This document shows, in pieces, positions 1 to 11,596 of a stretch of DNA of 64,000 nt. Each line of letters opens with the position of its first letter. Position 1 is the first letter of the stretch. The position numbers and the translations under genes were made by a program. The stretch comes from Diplodia intermedia. Taxonomy: Eukaryota > Ascomycota > Dothideomycetes > Botryosphaeriales > Botryosphaeriaceae. The notes under the pieces are model-generated. The model saw only the letters and a program-made list of their open reading frames with translations, was not told the DNA's origin and made no database searches. The DNA is taken from the NCBI GenBank assembly GCA_021495925.1, contig JAKEKT010000093.1, forward strand, positions 1-64,000. The letters are read 5' to 3'.

Positions 1-464
1 CATATGCCGAGCGTCATATGGCGCTTCGATCGCAACCGTACCTCTGACAACAAGCAATATCGCAAACCATGTCACAGCCGACCCTCACTTCCCCCCAACC
101 ACAAAGAAAAAGAAAAAAAAAAAAAGTCAAGACTCACCACGACGATATCAGGTCATCGGCGTCATCGCTATCCTCATCAACGCGTGGCACGCGGACCGCA
201 CGCGCGAGCGCTACCTGCACGTGGCGCTGCCGCCGCTGCTCGCCGTCGCCGCCTTCGTCATCGCCGCGGCGACGACGGAGTTCGGCCCGCGCTACTTTTC
301 CATGTGCCTCATGATCGGCGCCAACTACTCGGGCTACGTCGTCGCGCTCGCCTGGATCTCCAACACGCTGCCGCGCCCGCCCGCCAAGCGCGCCGCCGCC
401 CTCGCCGGCATCAACGCCCTGTCCAACGTCTGCCAGATCTACTCGCCGTATATGTATCAGGGTA

Positions 465-498
<34 letters not shown>

Positions 499-789
499 CT
501 CCCCGCTGTCTGTGACGAACGTCGTGGAGACTGACGACTGATGTTGTGTTTGTGTGCAGATTCGTACGCTCCCCGTTATGTCGTGCCGATGATCGTCAAC
601 GCCATCACGTCGTTGTGGGCGGCGTTCTTCGCCACTGTCCTGCGCCTTGTGCTTGTTCGTCTCAACAAGAAGATTGAGGCGGGGATTTCGCTTCTGGAGC
701 AGGGCAGTGATGAGGAGCGGAGACGAGCGATTGAGGAGCATGGGCTTCCTGGGGAGGCTGTCGATAAGGGATTCAGATTCTTGGTGTAG
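1..789 (+). CDS. MFS transporter, allantoate permease (Dal5/ACS) type, 3' part only
   Basis: C-terminal part of a major facilitator transporter that runs in from the left edge. An intron ends with AG at 151. The exon 152-461 reads VIGVIAILINAWHADR and covers several membrane segments. A 98-nt intron (462-559, GTATGT to CAG, holding a TTG trinucleotide run near 465-495) is followed by the last exon 560-789. Phases match (310 + 230 nt = 179 codons plus stop). The pattern NTLPRPPAKRAAALAGINALSN followed by an aromatic-rich stretch and SYAPRY is typical of fungal anion:cation symporters of the Dal5 family. What lies in 1-150 is unclear: it may be intron or the end of an upstream exon. The substrate cannot be predicted. 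Confidence 0.8.
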
Positions 790-2038
790 ATGTGCTACTG
801 TGGCAGGGCTCGGGTCTTTCAGCAAGTGAAAGGCCGGTGCTCTGTCGAACTTTTTTGTTGTGCCGGTTCCTGAGCGCGAAGAACCATTCGACTTTGGCAC
901 GACGGTTTCGATATATGTTGTTGAGCTGAGAGACGCCGCAATAGAGAAAATTAGACGTATTTTTCAAGCAATCCGCTTTTATCTTGTTTTTTGTCACAAC
1001 TTCAAAAATGGTGGATGGTCCTTGTCATTATGGCACCACAAACGACTGAAAGTGGGCCATGAAAAGCCAGTTCAGGATCATTGCAAAATTAGCCGTATCA
1101 TTTTTTTGGGGTTCCCCTCCCAAACCAACGGCATATTTGCAAACAAAAACCTAAGAAAAGCTCTCAGTATTTCAAACTGCTGTTTTAGAGTAGTTCAGCT
1201 GTAGGCTCTCATCAGTTAAAGTCTATATATTCCCAGAAGAGAGTAGCAGCGGCTCGTTCAGCCGGTTGCGCGTCCTCGGCGCAACCTGTTCCGGGACAAG
1301 CCGAGAGAAGTGGTTCGTAGCCACGGTACGTAATCTTGAGCAGCCCCGGAAAATGCAGATCGCATCAATAAGTGCACAGTATGGCGTATCATAAGCGACT
1401 CATTGGTCACCACGATAGAAGTCGTTCGGCCGAGCAGCAAGCTTTGCCAAGGGAGTGAAGACATGGTTGGCGCAATGGAGCCCAAGCTTGTATGATCTGG
1501 ATGTTGGTGGTGTGAGGGATGACGACGTCAATCGTTCATGCGTCGATGATTCGGATAAGTTTCCGCCAGGTGGGGATGGTGCCAGCGTGGGCGGAAAAGG
1601 AGTTTGAGGTAGCCTTTTGGAAGGGATATACCATCACTTGCAGCTGATGACAATCGTATTAGATGTTCTGACATATGTCAGAAGCGAACCGGTTTGACTT
1701 CACCTGTCGCTTTTCCGGCAACGAATACCTGATGTATCAGCAGACAGACTACATCCACAACGAATCCTCGTGGCAATGGTCAAAGCACTACCAAAATGCG
1801 GAATGAATCTACTTGGAAATTTGGCCGTGAATAATTGGAAAAACTGAACAGTGTTAATTCCGCGTCGAAGAAGTTCCATTGGCTATCAAGGCATTATTCG
1901 TCGGGGGTATGGGCCATACAGGGGGCTCTGATTGGCCAGATTGAGAGCATCATTTGCTAACCAGAGATATTATGAATTGACCAAATACCACTTCTAGAAA
2001 AACATGTCCGCCGCTTCGTGATAGTCCAGTCAGTCATT
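790..2038. other. Intergenic stretch without recognisable gene
   Basis: About 1.25 kb between the MFS 3' end and the 3' end of the amine oxidase gene. The open frames here have no family resemblance and no sensible intron signals. I see no tRNA, repeat or transposon relic. It is more AT-rich than the flanking genes. Confidence 0.6.
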
Positions 2039-3987
2039 TTACAACTTCGCACCGGCCCGAGACAGCTGGCTCAAGACCTCGACCGCGCCTCTCTCGCCGC
2101 TCCTCACAGCGCCCTCCATATACCCCTTCCACTCCCCGGCCGTCTCTGTCCCGACGAAATGCACATCGCCGAACGGCTCCCTCAAGGCATGGCCAACAGC
2201 ATCCAGCACTCCAGGAGGAAACGCGACGCAGGGACAGCCCCAACCCGACCACTGCTCCTTGGACCACTCATGCCCGACCGCCTCGACGAACAGCTTCCGC
2301 GGCGCGTCCGCATCGCCATACAGCTCCCCGACCTGCTTCAACAACGCATCGACGCGCCGCTCGCCCTCCAGCCGCGCCCACTCCCTCCCCATGTCGCCGG
2401 CGAGGAAGCAGGTCAAGACCCACTTGCCATCGACCGGCACGCTGGTATCCCTGACGACGGCCGCGGGGCCGCGAAACGACTGCGCCAGCCCGCAGAAGCC
2501 TCGCTCGACCCAAAACGGGCTGGCGAACGCGAGCATGACCTTGGTGTAGTAGCCGTAGCGGGCCGAGTCGGCGAGCAGCGTCTTCTCGAACGGCAGCGGC
2601 GGGTCGAAGGCGATGGAGCGCAGCACCGGCGACGGCACGGACACGACGACCTTTTTCGCGCGGTAGACCTTGCCCGCCGCCGTCTCGATCTTAACACCTC
2701 CGGGCACCTGCCTCACCCCCGTCACCGCCACCCCCAGCGCCACCGTCCCCGCCGGCAGCCCCCGCGCCATCCCCGCCGCGATGTGCTGCATCCCCTGCCG
2801 GCACCGCAGGTGCTGCCCGCCGCCCGCCCGGTCCGACCGCATGCGCAGCAGCCCGCCGCCCGACCGGCAGTAGTTGAGGAAGTGCAGCGCCGAGACGTCG
2901 GCGGGCTCGTGGCCGAGCATGGCGCGCGTCCAGATGGCCGCGGTGGCGAAGGCGGGCGTCCCCTCGGCCGCGCCCAGGCGCTCGAGGTACGCGGCGAAGG
3001 TGAGCGAGTCGAGGTCCGCGTCGCGCGGGTCGAGGACGGGGAGCGCTTGGCAGTCGCGCTCGACGGTGTCGCGGATGTGGGCGATGTGGGCCTGGGTCGC
3101 GGGGTCGAACTGTCGTGCGAATGATCAGTTGTTTTTCTTCTGTTTGTGGTAGTGACAGGGGAAGGAGGGGAAGGTTTGGGATTGCTTACGCCCGGCAGCT
3201 CCCCGTACGCAAACGACGAACACTCGCCGTCGAAGCCCTGGAACGCGCAATTGCCCGTCGTGTTCTGCTCGATCAGCTCGGCGCCGTACTGGCGCGCCAG
3301 CGCGATCATCCGGCTCTGGTTGGTGTCGTTGATCCACGCGGCGCCGAGGTCGACCTTGCCCGCGCTTTCGCCGCCGCCCGACGACTCCAGCGGCTTGCTC
3401 CACGTCTTGCCGCCGACGCGGTCGCGCGCCTCCAGCACCACGCAGCGCCGCAGCCCGCCGCGCAGCACGTCGCGCGCCGCCGCCAGCCCGCTGAGCCCGG
3501 CGCCGACGACGACGACGTCGAGCCACCCGTCCCCGCCGGCCGCGTCGTCATCGAAATCGCCGACGGGCTTGGTCGAGAGCGGCGGCCGGACTTCCGGAGG
3601 GCTGGCGCTGGCGACGGCTTCGATCTCGAAGAGCCAGGCCGGGTTGGCGAGCTGCGGCACCGGCACCAGGGTGATGGCCGGGCGGTGGGAGCCGAGGAAC
3701 TTCTGCACGTGGCGCGCGTGCAGGCGTCGTTGCGGGTCGTAGTTGACGATGTAGAGGGTGAGCTTCGTGATGTCCGTCACCCGGGCGCCGGCCGCGGTGA
3801 GGACCCGGCGCAGGTTCAGCAGCGCGAGGTGGATCTGGGACTCGTAGGACGCGGGCACGTGGCCGCCGGTCGTGGCGCCATACTGGCCCGAGATTTGGAT
3901 GGTGTTGCCCGTGGCGGACACGGTGCCTTGGGCGTGGTAGGCCTTGGGTGTGCCGGCGGGGTCGATGGCTTGGACTTTGGGAGACAT
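2039..3987 (-). CDS. RidA (YjgF/UK114) domain fused to flavin monoamine oxidase
   Basis: Two exons, 3987-3190 and 3109-2039, joined across an 80-nt GTAAGC...CAG intron give 622 aa. Residues about 8-130 are a RidA/YjgF-type domain, the family that deaminates reactive enamine/imine intermediates. Residues about 157 onward are a flavin amine oxidase: GAGLSG at 162-167 with the ribose-binding Glu of VVLEARDRVGGKTWS, and a C-terminal FAD-contact segment VGTETAGEWKGYMEGA. Amine oxidation yields an imine, which the RidA domain could hydrolyse in the same polypeptide; this coupling is inference. Substrate unknown. It is the leftmost gene that could belong to the terpenoid region, and its membership is uncertain. 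A TATATC element at 4047-4052 lies about 60 bp upstream of the start. Confidence 0.88.
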
Positions 3988-4404
3988 TGCGCGGGGAGGA
4001 GGCGATGAGCGGAAACACAGGCGGATGGGAACGAACGCGGTGTGGGATATAAGAGGCGGTGCTTACATGTTTCGAGCAGGTGGGGAAAGGAAAATCGAAG
4101 GTGCAACCGCGATGGGGAGGACTTCTCTGTAGTGAGGGCGGCCAGAATGCAGGCTATCCGATGGGCCGAAAGATAAGCCGCCGAGCCGGGGACACCTTCC
4201 CTATCATCGTCTCTTCCCAGTCACACTTCAAATCCGAGTGGTCATTGCTTTTGACGATTCTCGAAATTCGGTCAGGGGCATGCTAGGCCTCGACATTCAT
4301 CCAAAGCAACAGAGTGAAGGTTGGAGAAGCCGTCGGGTCGGTGCGGGGTGCGGGGATTCTGATTGGCCACGCCTTCCCCTCCCCAACTCTCTGGATGGAA
4401 TACA
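3988..4404. promoter_or_regulatory. Upstream region of the amine oxidase gene
   Basis: 417 bp between the amine oxidase start (minus strand) and the stop of the next minus-strand gene. On the minus strand it has a TATA-like element at 4047-4052. No other feature recognised. Confidence 0.35.
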
Positions 4405-5689
4405 TTACAGTCGAGCCATCCCAAAGCTCCCCGTCCTTGCGACCGCGAGCATCTTCCTGTCGGCTTCCTTCAGATTTTTGATGCCCGCCAGAGCCATCGA
4501 GCGGCTGAGTTCTCTTTCCAGAATGTTTCCAATAGCCTCCACGCCACGCTGTCCATCAACCGCGAGTCCCCACAGAACCGCGCGGCCCACGAGTACGAAG
4601 TCTGCTCCCAGTGCCACCGCCTTCAGAACATCACTACCACGCGTAATACCTCCATCTACGATCACAGGTATCTTCCCATCTACCGCTTTCGCAACGTCAG
4701 GAAGGACCTCGATCGTCGAGGGGGCGCAATCCAGCTGCCTTCCGCCATGGTTTGATACCACAATAGCATCAGCACCATGCTCCACCGCCAGAGCTGCATC
4801 TTCCGGTATCATGATGCCCTTCAAGATGATCTTCATGTCTGTTGTCTTTCGTAAGAAGTCGATTGTGGATGCCCATTCCAGCGACGCGCTGTGCATCGAC
4901 CCGCCCGCAGATGAGATGATGTCCTGGGCTTGCTGAGCTGTGCGAGCGTCCATCAGCAACCGATTGAACGTCGGCTTCCGTAGCTTCGGCGCATTGGCTG
5001 ACGACTCTATGTTCGCGAGACGGAGATTGTCAGGCAGCACCAAAGGAGTCTTTCGTTCGTTGATCCTATTTCCGAGGACGGGCGTGTCCACCGTCACGAC
5101 CAGCGCTTCGTACCCGGCAGCTGATTGTTTAGTTGAAAGCTCGAACGCCTTTCTAGAATGGTGCTCACCTTCGGCCCGCTTAATCAGGGGTGTGCTCTTG
5201 GCGAGATCTTGGGTCAGGTAGATTTGCATCCAGAATGGCGGTGGGCTGTCCACGCCATTTCGTTCCCGTATCACCTCTTCCAGGCCGGTTGTCGACTGAG
5301 ACGACAGAGTCATGTTCATCCCCAAGACTGATGCAGCACGCGCCATGTCGACTTCGCCATTGCCGCCTACCAGTCTTTGCATCGCGCTCGGGGCAATGCC
5401 TATTGGTAGAGGGTACCGATGACCGAAGATTGTCGTACTTGTATCGACGTTTGCGACGTTCCTCATGACACGAGGCAGGATGAAAAGACTGTTCCCTTAG
5501 CATGCACCAAACACGTTGGGTTCAGCAAACGTACCGATCGAAAGCCTCGAAGTTTCGCTGTACAGCTTTCTCGTCGTCGGATCCGCATGCATAGAAATCC
5601 CAGACATGTCTCGGCAACCTCGTCTTTGCGATCCGCGCAGCCTCATCGACCGTAATCGGGTCGTCACCCTGCACGTTGTCTGAACGCAT
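4405..5689 (-). CDS. FMN-dependent alpha-hydroxy acid oxidase/dehydrogenase (lactate/glycolate oxidase-like)
   Basis: Three exons: 5689-5535, 5488-5169 and 5120-4405, giving 396 aa. The second intron (5168-5121, 48 nt, GTGAGC, branch CTAAAC, CAG) is in frame and free of stops, so an unspliced reading adds 16 foreign residues; removing it restores the family segment RAEAAGYEALVVTVDTP. The protein has the TIM-barrel FMN fold with substrate-binding PIGIAPSAMQ, catalytic His in SNHGGRQLD (about residue 283) and the phosphate-binding VDGGITRGSDVLKA and GRAVLWGL. Family members oxidise 2-hydroxy acids to 2-oxo acids. An in-frame ATG at 5749 could be an earlier start; 5689 was chosen because the conserved ITVDEAARIA helix follows closely. 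Its role in the terpenoid region is not evident. Confidence 0.88.
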
Positions 5690-6115
5690 TGCCTCTGGTC
5701 TCGTTCTTCTTTTCCCACTGACAAGGTGTGTGTTTTTATGTTCGAGCAACAGGAAGTAGTAACACTACCGGGGCGTAATGGAAGCATGGCCGAGTTCGCC
5801 CGCCACTCGGAAGACACCCAGCAGAGCCGGAGCGAAAACGGCTAGCAACGCCAACCTCGGTTGTCGCTCCCAATGATATCGCGACAACCAGGATGGATGC
5901 TCAAGTAATGCGAGTCCAATATGAAAGGTAGGTTCCCGAGTCTGGAACGACATCCCACTTTGCCAGCTAGCAATGCCCCACTTTACGGATCCAATTGGAT
6001 GCACTACGCTTTCCGGTTAGCGGGGCGATAAGCTATCGGGGATGACTTTCCTGCTCTCCGCCCAACCGTCTTCACGACTTTCGTCATCCGCCTTCCTCCC
6101 CCGCCTGCTGCTAAA
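5690..6115. promoter_or_regulatory. Divergent intergenic region (hydroxy-acid oxidase / Zn2Cys6 regulator)
   Basis: 426 bp separating two divergently transcribed start codons, so it must hold both promoters. I could not identify a convincing TATA box or paired CGG/CCG site here. Confidence 0.4.
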
Positions 6116-7827
6116 ATGCCCAAACAGCCCCGGACTCGATCACTCGAGGGTTGCGCCACCTGTCGCTCGCGGAGGGTCAAATGCGACGAGACTAGGCCCG
6201 TCTGCACCAGCTGCCAGCGCCTGCGCCTGCCGTGCCGCGGCTACGAGTCTCGCCTTACCTTTTTCGAGCCCGGACGGCCCTGGCCGACTGACGACCTCGA
6301 ACATGGACGCTACCGTCGGCCCTTGTTCACGGGTACGTCTGGCTCTTCAATGCTTGGTTGAGTAAAGGCTGAGACCTAGGTAGAAAAGGAGCGCCTGGTC
6401 ATGAGTGATGACCTTCGCACAAGCATGCGCAGAACCCCGGCGGACCGTGTAATAGCCAAGCTTGACGGCCAATCGCAGCAGCTTGAATTGTCCGAGCGAA
6501 CTGATGCCGTCGTGCATGGTCCTTTCGCCGTCTTCAAGTTGCCTCCACCCACATCGCCGGGGACTCTTCCAGAGGCAAATGAGGAGAATCGCTTTCTGTC
6601 TGAATTCCTGCCGGACATTGATATGATTCCCGAAGTAGTGGATTTTGGCGACGAGCAGTTTGTCGCCGCCCTTTCAGCCATCGACCAGATGTTTGACCCA
6701 GAACAACAGCCCTATCCGGACGAAATCGAGCAATGTGACAACGGTCTATCTACTTCTTGGAACCCTACGGGCTCCTTCTTAACTCCGTATTTGAATCCAT
6801 ATCCAGAATCCATGGCTCACCAAGATGCGAGTCTGCTTCTGAACCACTACAAAAACCGTGTCATTCGTCTTCTGTCCCCCCTAAAGTATCAACGAAAGAC
6901 ACCTTGGGATATTCTCCAGCTGCCGTGCGCCATGACCACTCTAGCAGAGATTACCATGGGCTATAGAACAAACCATGCGCGGGCCTCTGTCTTTTATGGA
7001 GTCATGTCCATCAGCGCCTTCAACCTCAGCGCATCGTCGACCAGCACCGCAAAGGCACATTGGAATGGCGTTGCCAGCAGCTACAGGCTACAGGCACACG
7101 AGAGCTTGAAAGCGTCCCTCGAACATGAAATGTCGGCGCAGAAGAAGGCCAAGTATAAAGAAATGCTCATGGCCATCCTCTGCATGGTCACCATCTCGGT
7201 ATGTGCTTCTCCTGCTCACCACACAGCCGCCACTCCAGTTCACCAACCATGCCCTTTAGGCCTTCAGCGGTGCCGTAGAAAACACCCGAGCATACCTCCT
7301 CGACGCCGAGCGCCTGATCCGCCTGCGCGGCCTCACCAAACCGCGCATATCGCGCAAGATCCGCCTCCTCCACCACTGCTACGCCTACATCCGGCTCATG
7401 CACGAGACCACTTCTCCAAGCAGCAGCAGCAGCACCGCATCATCCTTCCGCATCACCGACTGGCAATCCTCCCCTTCCCCTTCCACTTCCTCCCCCCCCC
7501 GCCTCATCCCCCCACGACAACAGCGCCAACGACACCGCCGCCGACGACGACGACGAAGACCCCCTCGCCCGCGAAAAAAGCTTCGCCCTCGGCGTCCACG
7601 ACCTGCACCTCGCCATCCCCGGCGACTTCGCCGCGCACACGCTCTACCCGGCCGTCTACGGCCTCCCGGAGTCCCTCATGCAGCTCATCTCGCAAACGAC
7701 CCGCCTCGGCAACGAGCGCGACGCCATCATAACCAACAACCCCGATCCCAACCCCGCCACCACCACCACCACCCGCTTCTTCCGCCGCGCCAGAACCGTC
7801 GAGCGCGCCATCCTCCGCCTGCAGCGA

Positions 7828-7862
<35 letters not shown>

Positions 7863-8364
7863 GGTCGGGGGGCAGCAGGCGGAGGATGGCGCCGTCGACC
7901 CCGCCGCCGTCGCGTCCAACCGCCGCGCGCTGGCGCACCTGCGGCGCGCGCTGCGCAGCGCGCTCGTCGTCTACTTCTACCGCCGCGTGCGCGACGACGA
8001 CGTCGACGCCGACGCGTCGGCCGTCCTGCGGGCGGGCGTCGAGCGCACCATCGAGCACCTCGAGGCCGTGCAGCGCGAGGATGAGCTGGAGCAGGCGGCG
8101 AGGGGGAAGGAGGGGGAGGGGGGAAGTGGGTATACGACGGGGATTGTTTGGCCCGGGTTCGTGGCGGCGTGCGAGGCTGAAGGGCGCGGGTTGAGGGGGA
8201 GGTTTGAGAGGTGGTTCGAGGTGCAGGAGGGGAAGAGCGGGATGCCGACGTTTGGGAGGGCGAGGGAGGTGGTGAGGATGGTGTGGGAGGGGAGGGATGG
8301 GGGTGGGGAGGGGAGTTGGGTGGATGTGGTGAGGGGGCGGGGGGTGGCGCTGTTGTGTACGTGA
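6116..8364 (+). CDS. Zn2Cys6 transcription factor with an apparent 1-nt frameshift
   Basis: Exons 6116-6332, 6384-7198 and 7260-8364. The N-terminus is a Gal4-type binuclear cluster (CATCRSRRVKCDETRPVC followed by SCQRLRLPC), then a long middle region and a fungal_trans_2-like C-terminus. Exon 3 begins in frame with AFSGAVENTRAYLLDAERLIRLRGL and stays conserved in composition to about 7490. From 7501 on, the conserved-looking EKSFALGVHDLHLAIPG and ESLMQLISQTTRLGNER lie one frame over. The switch coincides with a run of nine C (7492-7500), and no GT occurs in 7390-7500 that could start an intron. Either the assembly has one C too many or the gene is broken. With one C removed the product is about 711 aa and contains an 11-residue Asp run. 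It is a candidate pathway regulator for the region. Confidence 0.82.
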
Positions 8365-8653
8365 GGCGGTTGCGTCGGTGCTCTCTGTTCTTGAGGTGGT
8401 CGCAGTTTCTGCCTTCGCTTGCCCGAATGAGTTTCAACGATGGTTCTTGGTGGGGGAGCTCGTGGTGGAGGGGCTTTTGCGGGGTACCTACGGTACCCGT
8501 CGATGTGACTTTCCCGATTCGAATCCTAGACCTCTTCCCCGGGCCATCGAACCGAACAATGGCAGTCTATGGCGATCCGACACCCTCCCTCAGAAACATG
8601 TATTAGCAATGACGATTCCAGTCGAACCACACATTCCTTCTGCCTCCGCTTCC
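8365..8653. other. Short intergenic segment before an ALDH relic
   Basis: Follows the regulator stop. An open frame runs through it into the aldehyde dehydrogenase relic, but the translated segment resembles no dehydrogenase N-terminus. Confidence 0.4.
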
Positions 8654-9050
8654 ATGCTCGACGTCGTCACGGCGCTGGAGAACACGCCGGAGATTGGGCG
8701 GGTGCTGTGCGAGGCGCCCGAGGAGCGGAAGATGTCATTCACGGGCTCTACGCGGGTGGGGAAGCTGTTGATGCGGCAGTGTAGCGAGAGCTTGAAGAAG
8801 CTGAGTTTGGAGTTGGGCGGCAATGCGCCGTTTGTCGCCTTCGACGACGCTGATCTGGATACGGCGGTGTCGGGCCTCGTTGCGAGCAAGTTCAAATGGT
8901 CCAGCCAGACTTGCGTATGCGGGAACAGGATATATGTCCAGTCCGGCATCCACGATGCGTTTGTCAGCAGGCTTCGGGAAGTTGTGGGCAAGTTCCGCGT
9001 TGGCTCTGGATTTGACGACACCATCACGCACCATCAATGTTGCGGACGCA
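8654..9050 (+). pseudogene. Aldehyde dehydrogenase (succinate-semialdehyde dehydrogenase type) relic
   Basis: About 125 codons match the central part of an SSADH-type aldehyde dehydrogenase: SFTGSTRVGKLLM (NAD-binding region), ELGGNAPFVAFDDADLD with the catalytic Glu context, and QTCVCGNRIYV with the catalytic Cys. The N-terminal cofactor domain and everything after the DDTITH segment are missing. Near 9030 the matching frame shifts: the reading continues as HHQCCGRR while a family-like INVADADV lies in another frame. No start with a proper N-terminus and no introns were found, so this is a decayed fragment rather than a working gene. It may once have belonged to the cluster. Confidence 0.8.
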
Positions 9051-9281
9051 GACGTGACACAACCAGCTGAACATCATTATACCTTAAAAGCTTCCTACTT
9101 CGCATTTCGATTACACCAACTACGTCTCTGTAGCAGAGTAGCTTCTATAATTCACGACTGATGACTCTATATTTCATTGATACTGGATGCAATATAACTT
9201 TACATGGAAAGTCATTCTATTGAATCTATCGCTGAACGGGCACGTTGCTAATACATATCCCAAGTAGCCAAGTAAGAATAC

Positions 9282-11365
9282 TCACGCCTTGTCTAGCAAA
9301 AAACCATTCCACTGCAGCTTTTGGAAAACCCGAAGGGGGTCATACTGCTGACTGATGTCACGCAGCTTCTCCAGATTTGCAGCACCATAGCTGGCCAGCG
9401 GATTCTGGTCCCAAGTAGCATCGTTGAGGAAGACAAAGTCAAGCAGGAGCCCTTTGCGCCGCGCAATATCACGCATCGCCGCGCCGCTCCTGTGAACAGC
9501 CTCGTGAGCAAGCGCGTCGGCGCTGTCGTCCTGCCACTGGATGACCGAAGTGAACCCTGCAATGGGCATCAGCATGTTTTCGTTTGACCAAGACACTCGC
9601 GGAACAAGAGAGAGAGAGAGATACTAACACTGTTGACTCTCGGGCGACAGATTCAGCGGGTTGTCTTTGGCATTGGTTGCCTTGACTGCAGCCGAGGTGA
9701 CCGGCTGGATGCCGAAGGTCATCATGCAGTCGAATTTGGACATCATCTCCTGCGAGATGTCCAGCCACGCCTCGTACGCCTCCTCGTAGAGGGAAAGGTC
9801 GGGCTTCGTTGAGACCGCAATTATGTCCCGCCTTCAAAAACAGGCGGTCAGAAGATGCACTTTTTGGCAAGAGAAGGGAAGCAACGCACTTGAAAGCGGA
9901 TCTGTCTCCCAACACCGTTTCAAATGCCTTTGCGAGCGTGTACGGCGTGCCGAACGAAGGCTCGATGAAGTGGCGCTCGAACGGGATGTCGTAGAACATG
10001 CTGAACACGTCCGGGCGCTCCACGGGCTCGGAGTAGATCCAGGCGACGATGGTGTGGTTGTTGGAGAGACTGAAGGCGAACGACGAGCGAGGGTCTTCTT
10101 CAGCGGCCTCCTGGTAGTCGTGTACGGCTTTCAGCAGCCGCCTGCTCTGCTGCGGGCCGTAGATGCGCGACTCGTACCAGATATGCTCCATCGGCAGCGT
10201 CTCGAGCTCGTACGCCGTGACGATTCCTGCCCCGTCAACATCAGCATCCGATACTTGCCGAACCCAAACATCCCCCCCACCACCACCACCACCGCCCCAA
10301 AAGCAAGGGGGACGAAAAGGACAAGAAGCAAGAACAAACGAGCCAACACAAAACGACAAAACGCGACCCCCAACCCCCGCGACTTACCAAAATTCGCCCC
10401 ACCCCCCCTAACCGCCCACCACAGCGCCTCATCCGGCCCCCCCCTCTCCGCCCTCACCACCGCCCCCCCGGCCACCACCACCTCGACCGCCCGCACCCGC
10501 GCGCACGCCAAGCCCCAGCCGCTCGAGAAACTCGGCATCCCGCACCCCAGCAGCAGCCCGCCGACGCCGACGTCGGGCGTGCGCCCGCCCAGCACCGTGC
10601 GGCCCGTCCCCTCGAGCGCGGCGTAGACGTCCAGCCAGCGGTTGCCCGCGCCGACGGTGGCGATGGCGGCGGCGGCGGCGTCGCCGTTGTCCGTGGAGGA
10701 GGGGGAGAGGGCGATGCCGGTGAGGTGCTGCGTGGAGATGAGGATGCCGGACGCGTTGACGGAGCCGAAGCCGGGGTTCGGCGAGTGCCCGCCGCTGCGG
10801 ATGGAGAAGCGCGCCGAGGTGAGGGCGATGAGGCGCGCGGTTGTTGCGGCTTGCGCCGTGCTGAGCGGCGCGAGGATGCAGCGCGGGCGGAGGCGGCAGT
10901 CGGCGGACCTTTTTGAGGGAGAGGGGTGAGCCGGGGGAAAAAGGGGGGATTGGGCAGAGAGGAGAAAGGGTAAACGGCTTACCAGTTGACCCGCACGTCG
11001 TCGTCGTAGGACGGGCTCGCGGCGTCGCGCACCGTCAGGTCGGACGGCGGCAGCGCCAGTTTCGCCAGTGCGCATGTGAGCGCGGCGCGTTCTTGATCCA
11101 GCGCGCACGGAGACGACGAGGCTTCGGGACACGTTGTTGCTGCTGAGAGGAGGGTCGAGATGTGTGTGGCCGTCGAGCAGGATACATCCGTCAGACCCAA
11201 CTCGGCCAGCAAGGTGGCGGTGCTGTTGTTGATGGCGCAGCCGTCTTCGGAGAAACCGTTGCCTTGGACGAGGGCTTCTTGTTCGGAATGTGTGGTGGCG
11301 CTGCACAACGGTACCGCCAAGATGATGGCCAAGGCGGGATACAGGAGAGGGTATCGAAACTGCAT
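9282..11365 (-). CDS. BBE-like FAD-linked oxidase, secreted/vesicular type (copy 1)
   Basis: Five exons: 11365-10983, 10908-10388, 10226-9890, 9831-9629, 9556-9282 (572 aa). The start at 11365 gives a signal-peptide-like N-terminus (MQFRYPLLYPALAIILA); an ATG at 11440 is in frame but would bury it. PCMH-type FAD domain: IRSGGHSPNPGF with His169 as likely 8-alpha-histidyl FAD attachment; the second attachment Cys of berberine bridge enzymes is replaced (GGRTPDVGVGG). C-terminal BBE segment ends NLEKLRDISQQYDPLRVFQKL. Intron positions and the 275-nt last exon match the paralogue at 21981-23900, so the two arose by gene duplication. It probably oxidises an alcohol or C-H bond of a pathway intermediate. 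The 143-bp dispersed repeat lies about 90 bp upstream. Confidence 0.9.
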
Positions 11366-11453
11366 CGTATCAAAGCACGTGGATGTTATCTCTGACTGAG
11401 AAGGTCTTGGAGAGTGAGGGAAAGTGCTGCCGTGGGCCACTGATAAAAGCTAA

Positions 11454-11596
11454 TCGCTCTGCGACAGAGCCGTGGAGCTGCTCCGACGACCCCCAGGCCG
11501 CATCGCGGACTTCCCGATTGGGCCTGTCCGACTCTCGGGACTCCCTCGTCACTCACGAATTTCTAGCCTTTCATCGGCCCGGACGGCGGAAAAAAC
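11454..11596. repeat. 143-bp dispersed repeat, copy A
   Basis: This segment, from TCGCTCTGCGACAG to CGGACGGCGGAAAAAA, recurs in the same orientation at 61561-61703 with about 8 mismatches (roughly 94% identity). It lies in the upstream region of FAD oxidase copy 1. It has no open reading frame of interest and no clear terminal inverted repeats; it could be a remnant of a mobile element or a duplicated promoter segment. Confidence 0.9.

Noticed and set aside
457..900. Minus-strand frame with an Asn run
   Set aside because: Asn codons come from the TTG repeat inside the MFS intron; the frame crosses a well-supported intron and exon.
1258..1485. 75-codon minus-strand frame in the gene-free stretch
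   Set aside because: No family resemblance, no promoter or intron context; expected by chance.
2018..3124. Long plus-strand open frame opposite the amine oxidase
   Set aside because: It is the complement of a GC-rich coding region, rich in Arg/Pro/His, without family resemblance; the minus-strand protein has clear domains.
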